NCBI RefSeq assembly: GCF_023631325.1
Contig: NZ_JALQDG010000003.1
Span: 62,001 to 126,000 of the forward strand
From: Caballeronia sp. INDeC2
Lineage (GTDB): Bacteria > Pseudomonadota > Gammaproteobacteria > Burkholderiales > Burkholderiaceae
Length of the DNA: 64,000 nt
Reading direction: 5' to 3'
This document shows, piece after piece, positions 50,079 to 60,616 of the stretch (the first letter of the stretch is position 1; each line of letters begins with the position of its first letter). A program made the translations under genes and the position numbers. The notes beneath the pieces are model-generated. The model did no database searches. It saw only the letters and a list, made by a program, of their open reading frames with translations, and was not told the origin of the DNA.

Positions 50079-51737
50079 TCAATCCTCGTTATACACATTC
50101 GACTTGCGCGTGTCCTTCACGAACAGCATGCCGATCACGAACGTCGCGAGCGCGATCACGATCGGATACCACAGGCCCGAGTAGATATCGCCCCGGGCCG
50201 CGACGATCGCGAAGGCGGTGGCCGGCAGGAAGCCGCCGAACCAGCCATTGCCGATGTGATACGGCAGCGACATCGACGTATAGCGGATCCGCGCCGGGAA
50301 CATCTCGACCAGCATCGCCGCGATCGGACCGTAGACCATCGTCACGAAGATCACGAGGATCGTCAGAACCACGATCGCCATCGGCCAGTTGATCAGCGCC
50401 GGATCGGCCTTCGCCGGATAGCCCGCGCTCTTCAGCGTGCCCGCGAGCGTCTTGTCGAACGCAGCGCCCTGGACCTTGGCGTCGGCGGCCTTGCCGTCGT
50501 ACGTGTTCACCACCGTCTCGCCGACCTTGATCTGCGCGAGCGTGCCCGCCGGCGCCGCCACATTCTCGTAGTTCAAACCCGCCTTCGACAGCGCGCTCTT
50601 CGCGATATCGCACGACGTTGTGAACTTCGACGTGCCCACCGGATTGAACTGGAACGAGCACTCGTCCGGATTGGCGATCACGACGATCGGCGACTTCTGC
50701 GTCGCGGCTTCGAGCGTCGGGTTCGTGTAGTGCGCGAGCGCCTTGAAGAGCGGGAAGAAGCTCAACGCGGCGATCAGGCAGCCGGCCATGATGATCGGCT
50801 TGCGCCCGATACGGTCCGACAGCGAACCGAAGAACACGAAGAACGGCGTGCCGATCAAGAGCGCTACCGCGACCATGATGTTCGCGCTGGTGCCGTCGAC
50901 CTTCAGCGTCTGCGTCAGGAAGAAGAGCGAATAGAACTGGCCCGTGTACCACACGACCGCTTGGCCCGCCGTCAGACCGAAGAGCGCGAGGAGCACGATC
51001 TTCAGGTTCTTCCACTCGCCGAACGCCTCCGTGAGCGGCGCCTTCGAAGTCTTGCCTTCCGCCTTGATGCGCTCGAACACGGGCGACTCGTGCAGCTTCA
51101 TGCGAATCCACACGGACACCGCAAGCAGCAGGATCGACACAAGGAACGGAATGCGCCAGCCCCACGCGCCGAACTGCTCTTCGCCCATGATCGTGCGTAC
51201 CGCGAGAATCACGATCAGCGAGATGAAGAGGCCGAGCGTCGCCGTCGTCTGGATCCACGCCGTCCATGCGCCGCGCTTGTTCGAGGGCGCGTGCTCCGCA
51301 ACATACGTCGCCGCGCCGCCGTACTCGCCGCCGAGCGCGAGACCTTGCAACAGCCGCATCGCGATGAAGATGACCGGCGCCGCGATGCCGATCGTCGCGT
51401 ATCCCGGCAGGAAGCCGATCAGAAACGTCGACAGACCCATGATGACGATGGTCACGAGGAACGTGTACTTGCGCCCGACCATGTCGCCGAGCCGCCCGAA
51501 CACGATCGCGCCGAACGGACGTACCGCGAAGCCCGCGGCGAAGCCCAGCAAAGTGAAGATGAAGCCGGCCGTCGGATTGACGCCTGAAAAGAAAGTCTTG
51601 CTGATATAGACGGCGAGCGAACCCGCCAGATAGAAGTCATACCATTCGAACACCGTGCCGAGCGACGAGGCGAAGATGACTTTCTTCTCCTCCGCCGTCA
51701 TCGGTGCGTGTGACACGCGCCCCTCAACCGTAGCCAT
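50079..51737 (-). CDS. MHS-family MFS transporter with a large soluble insert
   Basis: 552 aa, against about 430-450 for typical MHS members. Starts with SSLGTVFEWYDFYLAGSLAV and carries GRLGDMVGRK and GGEYGGAATYVAEHAP. Between TM8-9 and TM10 a hydrophilic insert of about 115 residues (338-452) includes two Cys (C360, C376) and the sequences NPDECSFQFNPVG and KVGETVVNTYDGK. Similar long members occur in Burkholderia. It should import an organic acid or zwitterion. The 231 bases upstream hold its promoter region. Confidence 0.88.
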   Translation of the reverse strand: MATVEGRVSHAPMTAEEKKVIFASSLGTVFEWYDFYLAGSLAVYISKTFFSGVNPTAGFIFTLLGFAAGFAVRPFGAIVFGRLGDMVGRKYTFLVTIVIMGLSTFLIGFLPGYATIGIAAPVIFIAMRLLQGLALGGEYGGAATYVAEHAPSNKRGAWTAWIQTTATLGLFISLIVILAVRTIMGEEQFGAWGWRIPFLVSILLLAVSVWIRMKLHESPVFERIKAEGKTSKAPLTEAFGEWKNLKIVLLALFGLTAGQAVVWYTGQFYSLFFLTQTLKVDGTSANIMVAVALLIGTPFFVFFGSLSDRIGRKPIIMAGCLIAALSFFPLFKALAHYTNPTLEAATQKSPIVVIANPDECSFQFNPVGTSKFTTSCDIAKSALSKAGLNYENVAAPAGTLAQIKVGETVVNTYDGKAADAKVQGAAFDKTLAGTLKSAGYPAKADPALINWPMAIVVLTILVIFVTMVYGPIAAMLVEMFPARIRYTSMSLPYHIGNGWFGGFLPATAFAIVAARGDIYSGLWYPIVIALATFVIGMLFVKDTRKSNVYNED

Positions 51738-51968
51738 GTATCGTCTCCTGATTTGATTTTCGAATACATCGGTCCGCGATTAGGCGGCTCCGGTGCAAGG
51801 ATTATTGGAACGAAAACTTACGGCGTTCTGACGCGGTGGATGACAGGCAACAAAGACGCTATAACGAGGATTTGCGTCGAACTGTCCCGCATGTGTTTCG
51901 AACGATCGTTTAAATTCTTCTAAGCTCGTTCTTCTCGCGCGCAAAGTTCCGCCGCGCGACGCTTACGC

Positions 51969-53552
51969 TCAGGGTTTGTCCCGGGCAGGAAAAACCCGCT
52001 GGAGGCTGACCCGAACGAGGGTTCCGGCGAGTTTCGGGCTTTCCTGATACACGTGATCCTCGATGGCGAGCGCACCGCCATGCATCGTCGCGATCTCCTT
52101 GACGATCGCGAGGCCGAGTCCGCTGCCGTCGCCCTCGCGGCCGAGTATGCGATAGAAGCGCTCGACCACGCGCTCGCGCTCCGCAGCCGGAATGCCGAGG
52201 CCCGTGTCTTCCACTTCGAGATGCACGAGATCGAGATCGTGGGCGTCGGTCCGCACGCGCACCGTGATGCGCCCGCCGGCCGGCGTGTAGCGGATCGCGT
52301 TGTCGATCAGGTTCGACAGCATCTCCCGCAACATCACGACGTTGCCTTCCACTTCGACCGGAAACGGCGGCTCTTCATAGCCGAGGTCCATACGCTTCGC
52401 GAGCGCGGCCTGCACCCAGTCGCGCACGGCGAGACGCGCGAGATCCGTAAGCACGATGGGCGTGAATATCTGTCCCGTCGCACGATTCTCGGCGCGCGCG
52501 AGCGCGAGCAGTTGTGTCACGAGGCGCGCCGCGTGCTCGGAACTCATCGCGATCTGTTCGAGCGAGCGCTGCACTTCCGTCGACACGTCCTGGCGCATCG
52601 CGAGTTCCGCCTGCATGCGCAGGCCCGCGAGCGGCGTCTTCATCTGATGCGCGGCATCGGCAATGAAGCGTTTCTGAAACTCCATGTTCTGTTCGAGGCG
52701 CGTGAGCAGATCGTTGAACGACGCGACGAGCGGTGCGATCTCCGGCGGCGCGCTGCCCGCCTGGAGCGGTGAGAGGTCGTCGGGGCGGCGCGCGCGGATG
52801 TTCGACTGCAGCGCATGCAGCGGAGCGAGCCCGCGCGAGAGCCCGAACCATACGAGGATGATCGCGAGCGGCAGGATCACGAACTGCGGAAGGATCACGC
52901 CCTTGATGATGTCGTTGGCGAGCTGGCTGCGCTTGTCGAGCGTCTCGGCCACTTGCACGAGCACCGGCTGCGTGCTGTCAGGATCGCGTCCGGGCGCGAG
53001 GCCGGGCAGATCGACGGTCGTATAGGCGACGCGGATGTCGTTGCCGCGCAGAACATCGTCGCGAAACTCGACGATGCCCGGCTGCGGACGATCGTCGTCG
53101 TGCGGCAAGGGCATGTCGCGGTCGCCGCCGACCAGCTCGCCGCGCGTGCCGAGCACCTGGAAAAACACACTGTCGACGTTATCGGCGCGCAGGAAATCGC
53201 GCGTCGCGTCGGGCAGGCGCAATTCGGCGACGCCATTGACCGGCTGAATCTGGCGCGCGAGCACGTAGGCGTCGGCTTCGAGCGCGCGGTCGAACGGCCC
53301 GTTCGCGATCGATTTCGCGACGAGATACGTCACCGCGATGCTCATCGGCCAGAGCAGCAGAAGCGGCGCGAGCATCCAGTCGAGAATTTCGCCGAAGAGC
53401 GAGCGCGGATGCGTCTCGTTGTCGGGCTCGAGCTCGTCGGGCGGCGCGAAGGGATTGGCGTAGCGCGCGTCGCGCAGGGCGTCGGAATCGTCGGCGGACG
53501 CCGTGGCGTGGTCTTTCGATTCGGGCGATTCGGTGGAAGCGGACGACGCCAT
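51969..53552 (-). CDS. Sensor histidine kinase (TctE/QseC-like)
   Basis: 527 aa. Cytosolic N-terminus rich in Asp/Ser, TM1 at about 59-80, a 2CSK periplasmic sensor domain, TM2 at about 216-238, HAMP, then HisKA with H302 (AAHQMKTPLAG) and HATPase (LSNLIDNAIRYTP, DTGLGIP, GSGLGLAIV). The TctE-type sensor often answers carboxylates such as citrate. It starts 5 bases after the response regulator gene. The neighbouring MHS transporter may be a target, by inference. Confidence 0.93.
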   Translation of the reverse strand: MASSASTESPESKDHATASADDSDALRDARYANPFAPPDELEPDNETHPRSLFGEILDWMLAPLLLLWPMSIAVTYLVAKSIANGPFDRALEADAYVLARQIQPVNGVAELRLPDATRDFLRADNVDSVFFQVLGTRGELVGGDRDMPLPHDDDRPQPGIVEFRDDVLRGNDIRVAYTTVDLPGLAPGRDPDSTQPVLVQVAETLDKRSQLANDIIKGVILPQFVILPLAIILVWFGLSRGLAPLHALQSNIRARRPDDLSPLQAGSAPPEIAPLVASFNDLLTRLEQNMEFQKRFIADAAHQMKTPLAGLRMQAELAMRQDVSTEVQRSLEQIAMSSEHAARLVTQLLALARAENRATGQIFTPIVLTDLARLAVRDWVQAALAKRMDLGYEEPPFPVEVEGNVVMLREMLSNLIDNAIRYTPAGGRITVRVRTDAHDLDLVHLEVEDTGLGIPAAERERVVERFYRILGREGDGSGLGLAIVKEIATMHGGALAIEDHVYQESPKLAGTLVRVSLQRVFPARDKP

Positions 53553-53557
53553 GCAGC

Positions 53558-54322
53558 TTACTTATAGTGATGACTGGCGGCTTCGCCCGACGATTGCGGG
53601 CTCCCGCCGTTCGCGCCGTTTGCGCCGTTTGCGCCGTTCGCGCCATTCGTCGCGCCGCCCGCTTTCTCCAGCGTGTAGCCGAGGCCGCGCACCGTGATGA
53701 TCTTCGCGCCGCTCGGCTCGATCTTTTTCCGCAACCGATGCACGTAGACCTCGATCGCGTTGTTGCTGACTTCCTCGCCCCATTCGCACAGGTGATTGAC
53801 GAGCTGTTCCTTCGACACGAGCCGGCCGGTTCTTTGCAATAGCACTTCGAGCACGCCGAGTTCGCGCGCGGAAAGATCGATGACCTGGTCGCCGATCGTC
53901 GCAATCCGTCCGACCTGATCGAAGGAAAGCGAGCCGTGCTTGACGACCGTCGGGCCGCCGCCTGCGCCGCGTCGCGTGAGCGCACGCACGCGCGCTTCGA
54001 GCTCGTTCAGGGCGAACGGTTTGGCCATGTAGTCGTCCGCGCCGAGATCGAGGCCTTTGACGCGTTCATCGACGCTGTCGGCGGCGGTCAGGATCAGCAC
54101 CGGCATCTGCGAGTTGCGCGCGCGCAGGCGTCGCAGGACTTCGAGGCCGGGCATGAGCGGCAGGCCGAGATCGAGTATCAGCAGGTCGAACGGCTGCAGG
54201 GAAAGGGCGGTGTCCGCCTCGACGCCATGCTTCACATGGTCGACGGCGTATCCCGATTGGCGGAGTGATCGGACGAGGCCGTCCGCGAGTATGCTGTCGT
54301 CTTCGGCAATGAGGATTCGCAT
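53558..54322 (-). CDS. OmpR-family response regulator (TctD/QseB-like)
   Basis: 254 aa. Receiver domain with phospho-acceptor D51 (LLILDLGLPLMPG) and conserved Lys (DDYMAKPF), then a winged-helix DNA-binding domain ending at about 218 (TVRGLGYTLE). An unusual 35-residue tail follows, with GAN repeats encoded by a 9-base tandem repeat. First gene of the operon with the sensor kinase. Confidence 0.95.
   Translation of the reverse strand: MRILIAEDDSILADGLVRSLRQSGYAVDHVKHGVEADTALSLQPFDLLILDLGLPLMPGLEVLRRLRARNSQMPVLILTAADSVDERVKGLDLGADDYMAKPFALNELEARVRALTRRGAGGGPTVVKHGSLSFDQVGRIATIGDQVIDLSARELGVLEVLLQRTGRLVSKEQLVNHLCEWGEEVSNNAIEVYVHRLRKKIEPSGAKIITVRGLGYTLEKAGGATNGANGANGANGANGGSPQSSGEAASHHYK
53606..53650. 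repeat. 9-bp tandem repeat (five units) in a response regulator
   Basis: Units GCCGTTCGC, GCCGTTTGC, GCCGTTTGC, GCCGTTCGC and GCCATTCGT in a row at 53606-53650. On the coding strand they give five Ala-Asn-Gly units in the tail of the response regulator. Slippage would change length without frameshift. Confidence 0.9.
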
Positions 54323-54444
54323 CGTCGTGTGCGCCTTTTATTGCCGGCACCGTATGTCGCCCGGCGCGGCGGTCTCCAGGTGTTTCGTAGTTTTTGCGGG
54401 TCTCGCGCGGCGTGGAAAAAAAGCTGCGCCACGGCGATCCGTGC

Positions 54445-54471
54445 TTGCAAAAACTACTGTTTTTTTATACA
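54445..54471 (+). promoter_or_regulatory. recA promoter
   Basis: -35 TTGCAA (54445-54450) and -10 TATACA (54466-54471), 15-base spacing, about 100 bases before the recA ATG. The -10 overlaps the LexA box, as expected for SOS control. Confidence 0.6.
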
Positions 54472-54474
54472 GTG
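54455..54474 (+). promoter_or_regulatory. LexA (SOS) box of recA
   Basis: TACTGTTTTTTTATACAGTG matches the CTGT-N8-ACAG consensus exactly (CTGT 54457-54460, ACAG 54469-54472). It overlaps the recA -10. LexA binding should repress recA until DNA damage. Confidence 0.93.
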
Positions 54475-54574
54475 TCTGCGTGAGTGGTAAGCGTGGTTTC
54501 GTATGCTCGATCGAGCAGCGGGAAAGCCCGTGAACACTGCCTCAGACGCCGTTCATCATAGCAAAGGACGATTC

Positions 54575-55645
<1,071 letters not shown>

Positions 55646-55664
55646 GCATCGGGCGTGAAGGACG

Positions 55665-56648
55665 ATGCAGAAACGCCGGTTCGGATCGAAGGCTGACACG
55701 GCGGATGAGGCAACCGGCAACGGTTCCGAGTCTGCCGATCGCTACGAACGAAGCAGCGAGCGGCGCGGTGCATCGTCGAAGTCCGGCGGCTTCAAACGAA
55801 GTGACAAGCAGCGCGCCGACGCGAAGTCATTCGCGTCGGCGCGTCGCGTTTTTGAGCCCGCTAAAAACAATGAAAGTGGCGTAGATGCAAACGATCGCGC
55901 CGGGCGTCTGGAGCAAGCGCGCGCTTTACTGAAGCAGGCCGCCGAGCAGCCGAGGACGCGTCCCGCTGATCGCGTGCCACAGCATGCGACGCCTGAAAGC
56001 AAGCCTTCCGAACCCGAGCCGATTCCCTTCACGGATTCCTTCGAAGACGCCGATCCTTTCGAGCCCTTCGAACAGTGCGCGCCTTCCGAACAGCCACTCG
56101 TCGAATCGGGCGAACCGGTCTACAGCCGCTCCAGTCAGCGCACTCGAAAGACTTCGGCAAGTGAAGTCAACAATCCCAAACGCCCGCAACGCTCGCTGAA
56201 AGGGCGCGCGCTCGCGTTTCTCTCGCGGCGCGAATACAGCCGCGCGGAGTTGTTGCGCAAGCTGCGTCCGTACGTCGACGAAGCCGATACGCTCGAATCC
56301 TTGCTAGACGACCTCGAGCGCGATGGCTGGCTGTCGAACGAGCGCTTCGTCGAGAGCGTCGTGCATCGGCGGGCGTCGCGCATGGGCGGCAGCAGGATCA
56401 TCAACGAGTTGAAGCGGCATGCCGTCGGTGAGTCGCTCATCAGCGAAACCGCCGACAAACTCGCGCGGTCCGAAGCCGCGCGCGCCCAGGCCGTGTGGGA
56501 GAAGAAGTACGGCGTGGCGCCCGAGACGCCCGCCGAACGGGCGAAGCAGGCGCGCTTTCTCGCCGCGCGCGGTTTTTCGAGCGGCACGATCGGCAAGATC
56601 CTGAAGGGCGGCGACGAGGACTGGAGCGAAGAGATCGTCGACGACTGA
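55665..56648 (+). CDS. recX: RecA regulator RecX, with long N-terminal extension
   Basis: 327 aa from MQKRRFGSKADTADEATGNG; GAAGGACG precedes the start. The RecX domain begins only at about residue 178 (KGRALAFLSRREYSRAELLR) and fills the rest, with VVHRRASRMGGSRIINELKR. The first 175 residues are charged and Ser/Arg/Pro-rich, probably disordered. RecX limits RecA filaments. Typical RecX is about 150 aa. Cotranscribed with recA. Confidence 0.9.
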   Translation: MQKRRFGSKADTADEATGNGSESADRYERSSERRGASSKSGGFKRSDKQRADAKSFASARRVFEPAKNNESGVDANDRAGRLEQARALLKQAAEQPRTRPADRVPQHATPESKPSEPEPIPFTDSFEDADPFEPFEQCAPSEQPLVESGEPVYSRSSQRTRKTSASEVNNPKRPQRSLKGRALAFLSRREYSRAELLRKLRPYVDEADTLESLLDDLERDGWLSNERFVESVVHRRASRMGGSRIINELKRHAVGESLISETADKLARSEAARAQAVWEKKYGVAPETPAERAKQARFLAARGFSSGTIGKILKGGDEDWSEEIVDD

Positions 56649-56764
56649 GCGTCCTCCATTTGCGGCGAACCGCACGCGCGTTTCATTCGCGACCCGTATG
56701 CCCGGCTCCAAATACCCAATATGCTAAAATTCCACGGTTTTCCCCGTACCGGCTCACTTCCAGC

Positions 56765-57418
56765 ATGCCTCTCTCGCCTCCCGCTCCCCGACAATTGCGC
56801 CACCGTCGCGCGATTCGGCTGGAAGCGTTCGAGCGTGACGATGGCCTGTGGGATATCGAAGCCTGTCTAACCGATGAGAAGCCGCGCGACTTTCGCCTCG
56901 CGACGGGCGTCCGGCCACACGGCCTGCCGATCCATGAACTCTGGCTGCGCATCACCATCGACCGCAAGCTCACCATCGTCGACGTCGAAGCATCGTCGGA
57001 CCGGTCGCCCTATGGCGGTCTGTGCGCCGAGTCCAATCCGGTTTATCGCAAGCTCATCGGGCTCAATCTGCTCCAAAGTTTTCGCCGCGAAGCCAACAAG
57101 CTGCTGCGCGGCGCGGCCGGCTGTACGCATCTCACCGAGTTGTGCGGCGTCTTGCCGACCGCGGCCATCCAGGCATTCGCGGGCGACGTCTGGAAGATCG
57201 AGGACGGCAACCCGTTCAATCCGTCCGACGCCGCCAATCCCTCCACGACCGCACCGCAAGACGAGCCGCCGTTCCAGCTCGGGCGATGCCACGCGCTGCG
57301 TTTCGACGGTCCCGCGGTCAAGGAGTATTACCCGCGCTGGTTCGGCTACGCACCCGCCGGGCAAACGGATGCCGGCGCAACGGCGCAGGACAGGGCGGAG
57401 AAAAAGTCCGCCTCGTAG
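56765..57418 (+). CDS. DUF2889 domain protein
   Basis: 217 aa from MPLSPPAPRQLRHRRAIRLE. The DUF2889 family block includes HELWLRITIDRKLTIVDVEA and YRKLIGLNLLQSFRREANKL, then GCTHLTELCGVLPTAAIQAF. Function unknown; the family is widespread in Burkholderiales between recX and sucC. Tail of about 20 residues is not conserved. Confidence 0.82.
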   Translation: MPLSPPAPRQLRHRRAIRLEAFERDDGLWDIEACLTDEKPRDFRLATGVRPHGLPIHELWLRITIDRKLTIVDVEASSDRSPYGGLCAESNPVYRKLIGLNLLQSFRREANKLLRGAAGCTHLTELCGVLPTAAIQAFAGDVWKIEDGNPFNPSDAANPSTTAPQDEPPFQLGRCHALRFDGPAVKEYYPRWFGYAPAGQTDAGATAQDRAEKKSAS

Positions 57419-57527
57419 CGCGCAGGCAGCGCTTGCGCGTACGCACGGAAGTCAAACGAGAATCGAAAAAATCAGCGGTTCAACCACATAGAAGTTCACT
57501 CCAACTCTCAGACTGAAGGAATCACGC

Positions 57528-58694
57528 ATGAAGATTCACGAGTACCAGGGTAAGGAAATCCTGCGGAAATTCGGCGTCGCGGTCCCGCGCGGCAAACCCG
57601 TGTTCTCGGTGGATGATGCGGTCAAGGCCGCGGAAGAGCTGGGCGGCCCGGTTTGGGTCGTCAAGGCGCAGATTCACGCCGGCGGCCGCGGTAAGGGCGG
57701 CGGCGTGAAGGTCGCGAAGTCGATCGAGCAGGTCCGCGAATACGCGAACCAGATCCTCGGCATGCAGCTCGTCACGCACCAGACCGGTCCCGAAGGCCAG
57801 AAGGTGAATCGCCTGCTGATCGAAGAAGGCGCGGACATCAAGAAGGAACTGTACGTCGGCCTCGTGCTCGATCGCGTTTCGCAGAAGATCGTCGTGATGG
57901 CGTCGAGCGAAGGCGGCATGGACATCGAAGAAGTCGCGGAAAAGACGCCCGAGCTGCTGCACAAGTTCGCCGTCGAGCCGTCGACGGGTCTGCAAGACGC
58001 AGACGCCGACGACCTCGCACGCAAGATCGGCATCCCCGATGCTTCGATTCCGCAAGCGCGTGCGATCCTGCAAGGTCTGTACAAGGCGTTCTACGAAACC
58101 GACGCATCGCTCGCGGAAATCAACCCGCTGATCGTGACCGGCGACGGCAAGGTCATCGCGCTCGACGCCAAGTTCAACTTCGATTCGAACGCGCTCTTCC
58201 GTCATCCGGAAATCGTCGCGTACCGCGATCTGGACGAAGAAGATCCGGCTGAAGTCGAAGCGTCGAAGTTCGACCTCGCGTACATCTCGCTCGACGGCAA
58301 CATCGGCTGTCTCGTGAACGGCGCGGGCCTGGCGATGGCGACGATGGACACCATCAAGCTCTTCGGCGGAGAGCCGGCCAACTTCCTCGACGTCGGCGGC
58401 GGCGCGACGACCGAGAAGGTGACCGAAGCGTTCAAGCTGATGCTGAAGAACCCGAACCTCAAGGCCATTCTCGTGAACATCTTCGGCGGCATCATGCGCT
58501 GCGACGTGATCGCGGAAGGCGTGATCGCGGCATCGAAGGCAGTGCATCTGCAAGTGCCGCTCGTCGTGCGCATGAAGGGCACGAACGAAGACCTCGGCAA
58601 GAAGATGCTGGCTGACTCGGGCTTGCCGATCATCTCGGCGGACAGCATGGAAGAAGCCGCGCAGAAGGTCGTCGCGGCAGCCGAAGGCAAGTAA
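57528..58694 (+). CDS. sucC: Succinate--CoA ligase beta subunit
   Basis: 388 aa; GAAGGAA precedes the start. It binds succinate and ADP. ATP-grasp domain from [20 protein letters not shown], and the CoA-ligase part with [23 protein letters not shown]-cycle enzyme, alpha2beta2 with SucD, 99 bases downstream. Length is standard. Confidence 0.97.
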   Translation: MKIHEYQGKEILRKFGVAVPRGKPVFSVDDAVKAAEELGGPVWVVKAQIHAGGRGKGGGVKVAKSIEQVREYANQILGMQLVTHQTGPEGQKVNRLLIEEGADIKKELYVGLVLDRVSQKIVVMASSEGGMDIEEVAEKTPELLHKFAVEPSTGLQDADADDLARKIGIPDASIPQARAILQGLYKAFYETDASLAEINPLIVTGDGKVIALDAKFNFDSNALFRHPEIVAYRDLDEEDPAEVEASKFDLAYISLDGNIGCLVNGAGLAMATMDTIKLFGGEPANFLDVGGGATTEKVTEAFKLMLKNPNLKAILVNIFGGIMRCDVIAEGVIAASKAVHLQVPLVVRMKGTNEDLGKKMLADSGLPIISADSMEEAAQKVVAAAEGK

Positions 58695-58793
58695 GCGCGT
58701 TTCGCTTACTGAGCCTAAGAGAGCGTTCCACCAGATACGAATGGCGGCGCAGGGCGCGAGCTCGAGCGACGCCAAACGAACAGAGGTCACTAC

Positions 58794-59675
58794 ATGTCGA
58801 TTCTGATCAACAAAGACACGAAGGTCATCACGCAGGGCATCACCGGCAAGACCGGCCAGTTCCACACGCGCGCGTGCCGCGAATACGCGAACGGCCGTGA
58901 GGCCTACGTCGCGGGCGTGAACCCGAAGAAAGCCGGCGAAGACTTCGAAGGCATTCCCATCTATGCGTCCGTCAAGGAAGCGAAGGCCGAAACCGGCGCG
59001 ACCGTTTCGGTGATCTACGTGCCGCCCGCGGGCGCGGCCGCCGCGATCTGGGAAGCCGTCGAGGCCGATCTCGATCTCGCGATCTGCATCACGGAAGGCA
59101 TTCCGGTTCGCGACATGCTCGAAATCAAGGACCGCATGCGCCGCGAGAACCGCAAGACGCTGCTGCTCGGACCGAACTGCCCCGGCACGATCACGCCGGA
59201 CGAGCTGAAGATCGGCATCATGCCGGGTCACATCCACAAGAAAGGCCGCATCGGCGTGGTGTCGCGCTCGGGCACGCTGACGTATGAAGCGGTCGGCCAG
59301 TTGACGGCGCTGGGCCTCGGCCAGTCGTCGGCGGTGGGCATCGGTGGCGATCCGATCAATGGTCTCAAGCACATCGACGTGATGAAGATGTTCAACGACG
59401 ATCCGGAAACGGACGCCGTCATCATGATCGGCGAGATCGGTGGTCCGGACGAAGCGAACGCTGCTCACTGGATCAAGGACAACATGAAGAAGCCGGTCGT
59501 CGGCTTCATCGCGGGGGTGACGGCGCCTCCGGGCAAGCGCATGGGCCATGCCGGCGCGCTGATCTCGGGCGGCGCGGACACGGCTGACGCGAAGCTGGAA
59601 ATCATGGACGCGTGCGGCATCAAGGTCACGAAGAATCCGTCCGAGATGGCGCGTCTGCTGAAGTCGGTTCTCTGA
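58794..59675 (+). CDS. sucD: Succinate--CoA ligase alpha subunit
   Basis: 293 aa. CoA-binding Rossmann domain ([20 protein letters not shown]), catalytic phospho-His in [15 protein letters not shown] terminator follows after about 60 bases. Partner of SucC. Confidence 0.97.
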   Translation: MSILINKDTKVITQGITGKTGQFHTRACREYANGREAYVAGVNPKKAGEDFEGIPIYASVKEAKAETGATVSVIYVPPAGAAAAIWEAVEADLDLAICITEGIPVRDMLEIKDRMRRENRKTLLLGPNCPGTITPDELKIGIMPGHIHKKGRIGVVSRSGTLTYEAVGQLTALGLGQSSAVGIGGDPINGLKHIDVMKMFNDDPETDAVIMIGEIGGPDEANAAHWIKDNMKKPVVGFIAGVTAPPGKRMGHAGALISGGADTADAKLEIMDACGIKVTKNPSEMARLLKSVL

Positions 59676-59734
59676 CATCGCGCGGGCAGAATACGCGAGG
59701 GTTTGGTACTCTTACTGATTCCTTTCGTATAAGC

Positions 59735-59771
59735 AAAAAAGCGAGGGAGCGTTGCTTCCTCGCTTTTTTTA
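59735..59771 (+). terminator. Intrinsic terminator of sucCD
   Basis: A-tract, 10-bp stem GCGAGGGAGC / GCTTCCTCGC (59741-59750 with 59754-59763, one G-U), 3-base loop, then T7. It ends only about 10 bases before the terC start. Confidence 0.93.
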
Positions 59772-59781
59772 TTTTTGCCTC

Positions 59782-60492
59782 ATGTTCGAATTCTTCTCGA
59801 CGCTTCACTGGGGCGCGGTCGTCCAGATCATCGTGATCGACATCCTGCTCGGCGGCGACAACGCCGTCGTGATCGCGCTCGCGTGCCGCAATTTGCCCGA
59901 TCAACAGCGCACGCGCGGCATCGTGCTCGGTACGCTCGGCGCGATCATTCTGCGCGTCGTGCTGATCGCGTTCGCGGTGATGTTGCTCGACGTCCCGTTC
60001 CTCAAGTTTCTGGGCGGCACGCTGCTCTTGTGGATCGGCGTGAAGCTGATGCAGCCGGATCACGACGAGCATCAGATCACCGCATCTGACCGGCTTTGGG
60101 CGGCGGTGAAGACGATCATCATCGCGGATGCCGTGATGAGCCTCGACAACGTGATCGCGATCGCCGGCGCGGCCGAAGCCGCCGATCCGCATCATCGGCT
60201 CGCACTGGTCATTTTCGGGCTGATCGTGAGCATTCCGCTCATCGTGTGGGGCAGCACGCTGGTGCTGAAGCTGCTCGACCGTTTCCCGGTCGTCGTGCTG
60301 TTGGGCGCGGGGCTGCTCGGATGGATCGCGGGCGGACTGATCATCGACGATCCGTTCATCGACCGGTGGCCCGCGCTCAATACCGAGCTCGCCGGCTATG
60401 CGGCACGCGTCGCCGGCGCGCTGTTCGTTCTCGGGCTGGGCTGGCTGCTCAAGCGCCGCGCGCTCGCCGAGGGCAATCGCGCGGCTGGCTGA
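59782..60492 (+). CDS. TerC-family membrane protein (YjbE-like)
   Basis: 236 aa from MFEFFSTLHWGAVVQIIVID. Seven or so membrane segments; family blocks DILLGGDNAVVIALACRNLP and DAVMSLDNVIAIAGAAEAAD, both with the Asp and Asn residues linked to metal transport (Mn2+ export or tellurite resistance). No clear ribosome site; an upstream TTG at 59752 lies inside the terminator stem. The start lies just after the sucCD terminator. Confidence 0.88.
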   Translation: MFEFFSTLHWGAVVQIIVIDILLGGDNAVVIALACRNLPDQQRTRGIVLGTLGAIILRVVLIAFAVMLLDVPFLKFLGGTLLLWIGVKLMQPDHDEHQITASDRLWAAVKTIIIADAVMSLDNVIAIAGAAEAADPHHRLALVIFGLIVSIPLIVWGSTLVLKLLDRFPVVVLLGAGLLGWIAGGLIIDDPFIDRWPALNTELAGYAARVAGALFVLGLGWLLKRRALAEGNRAAG

Positions 60493-60562
60493 GCGCGCGT
60501 CCGCGAAGTCTCCTAGGCCGTTCGGCCGACTGTTGCCCGTTGCGCTCCTTCAATACGATCGA

Positions 60563-60600
60563 AGCGTCCTGACCGCATTGCGCGGCAGGGCGCTTTTTTG
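60563..60600 (+). terminator. Intrinsic terminator upstream of pilA
   Basis: Stem AGCGTCCTG / CAGGGCGCT (60563-60571 with 60586-60594, one G-U), 14-base loop, then TTTTTTGATTT. It lies 70 bases past terC and 17 bases before the pilin start. Confidence 0.8.
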
Positions 60601-60616
60601 ATTTCTTGGAGCAGCA

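Noticed and set aside
57522..59678. A 718-aa minus-strand open frame antisense to sucCD
   Set aside because: sucC and sucD are clear on the plus strand; the antisense frame has the usual Arg/His/Asp-rich shadow composition.
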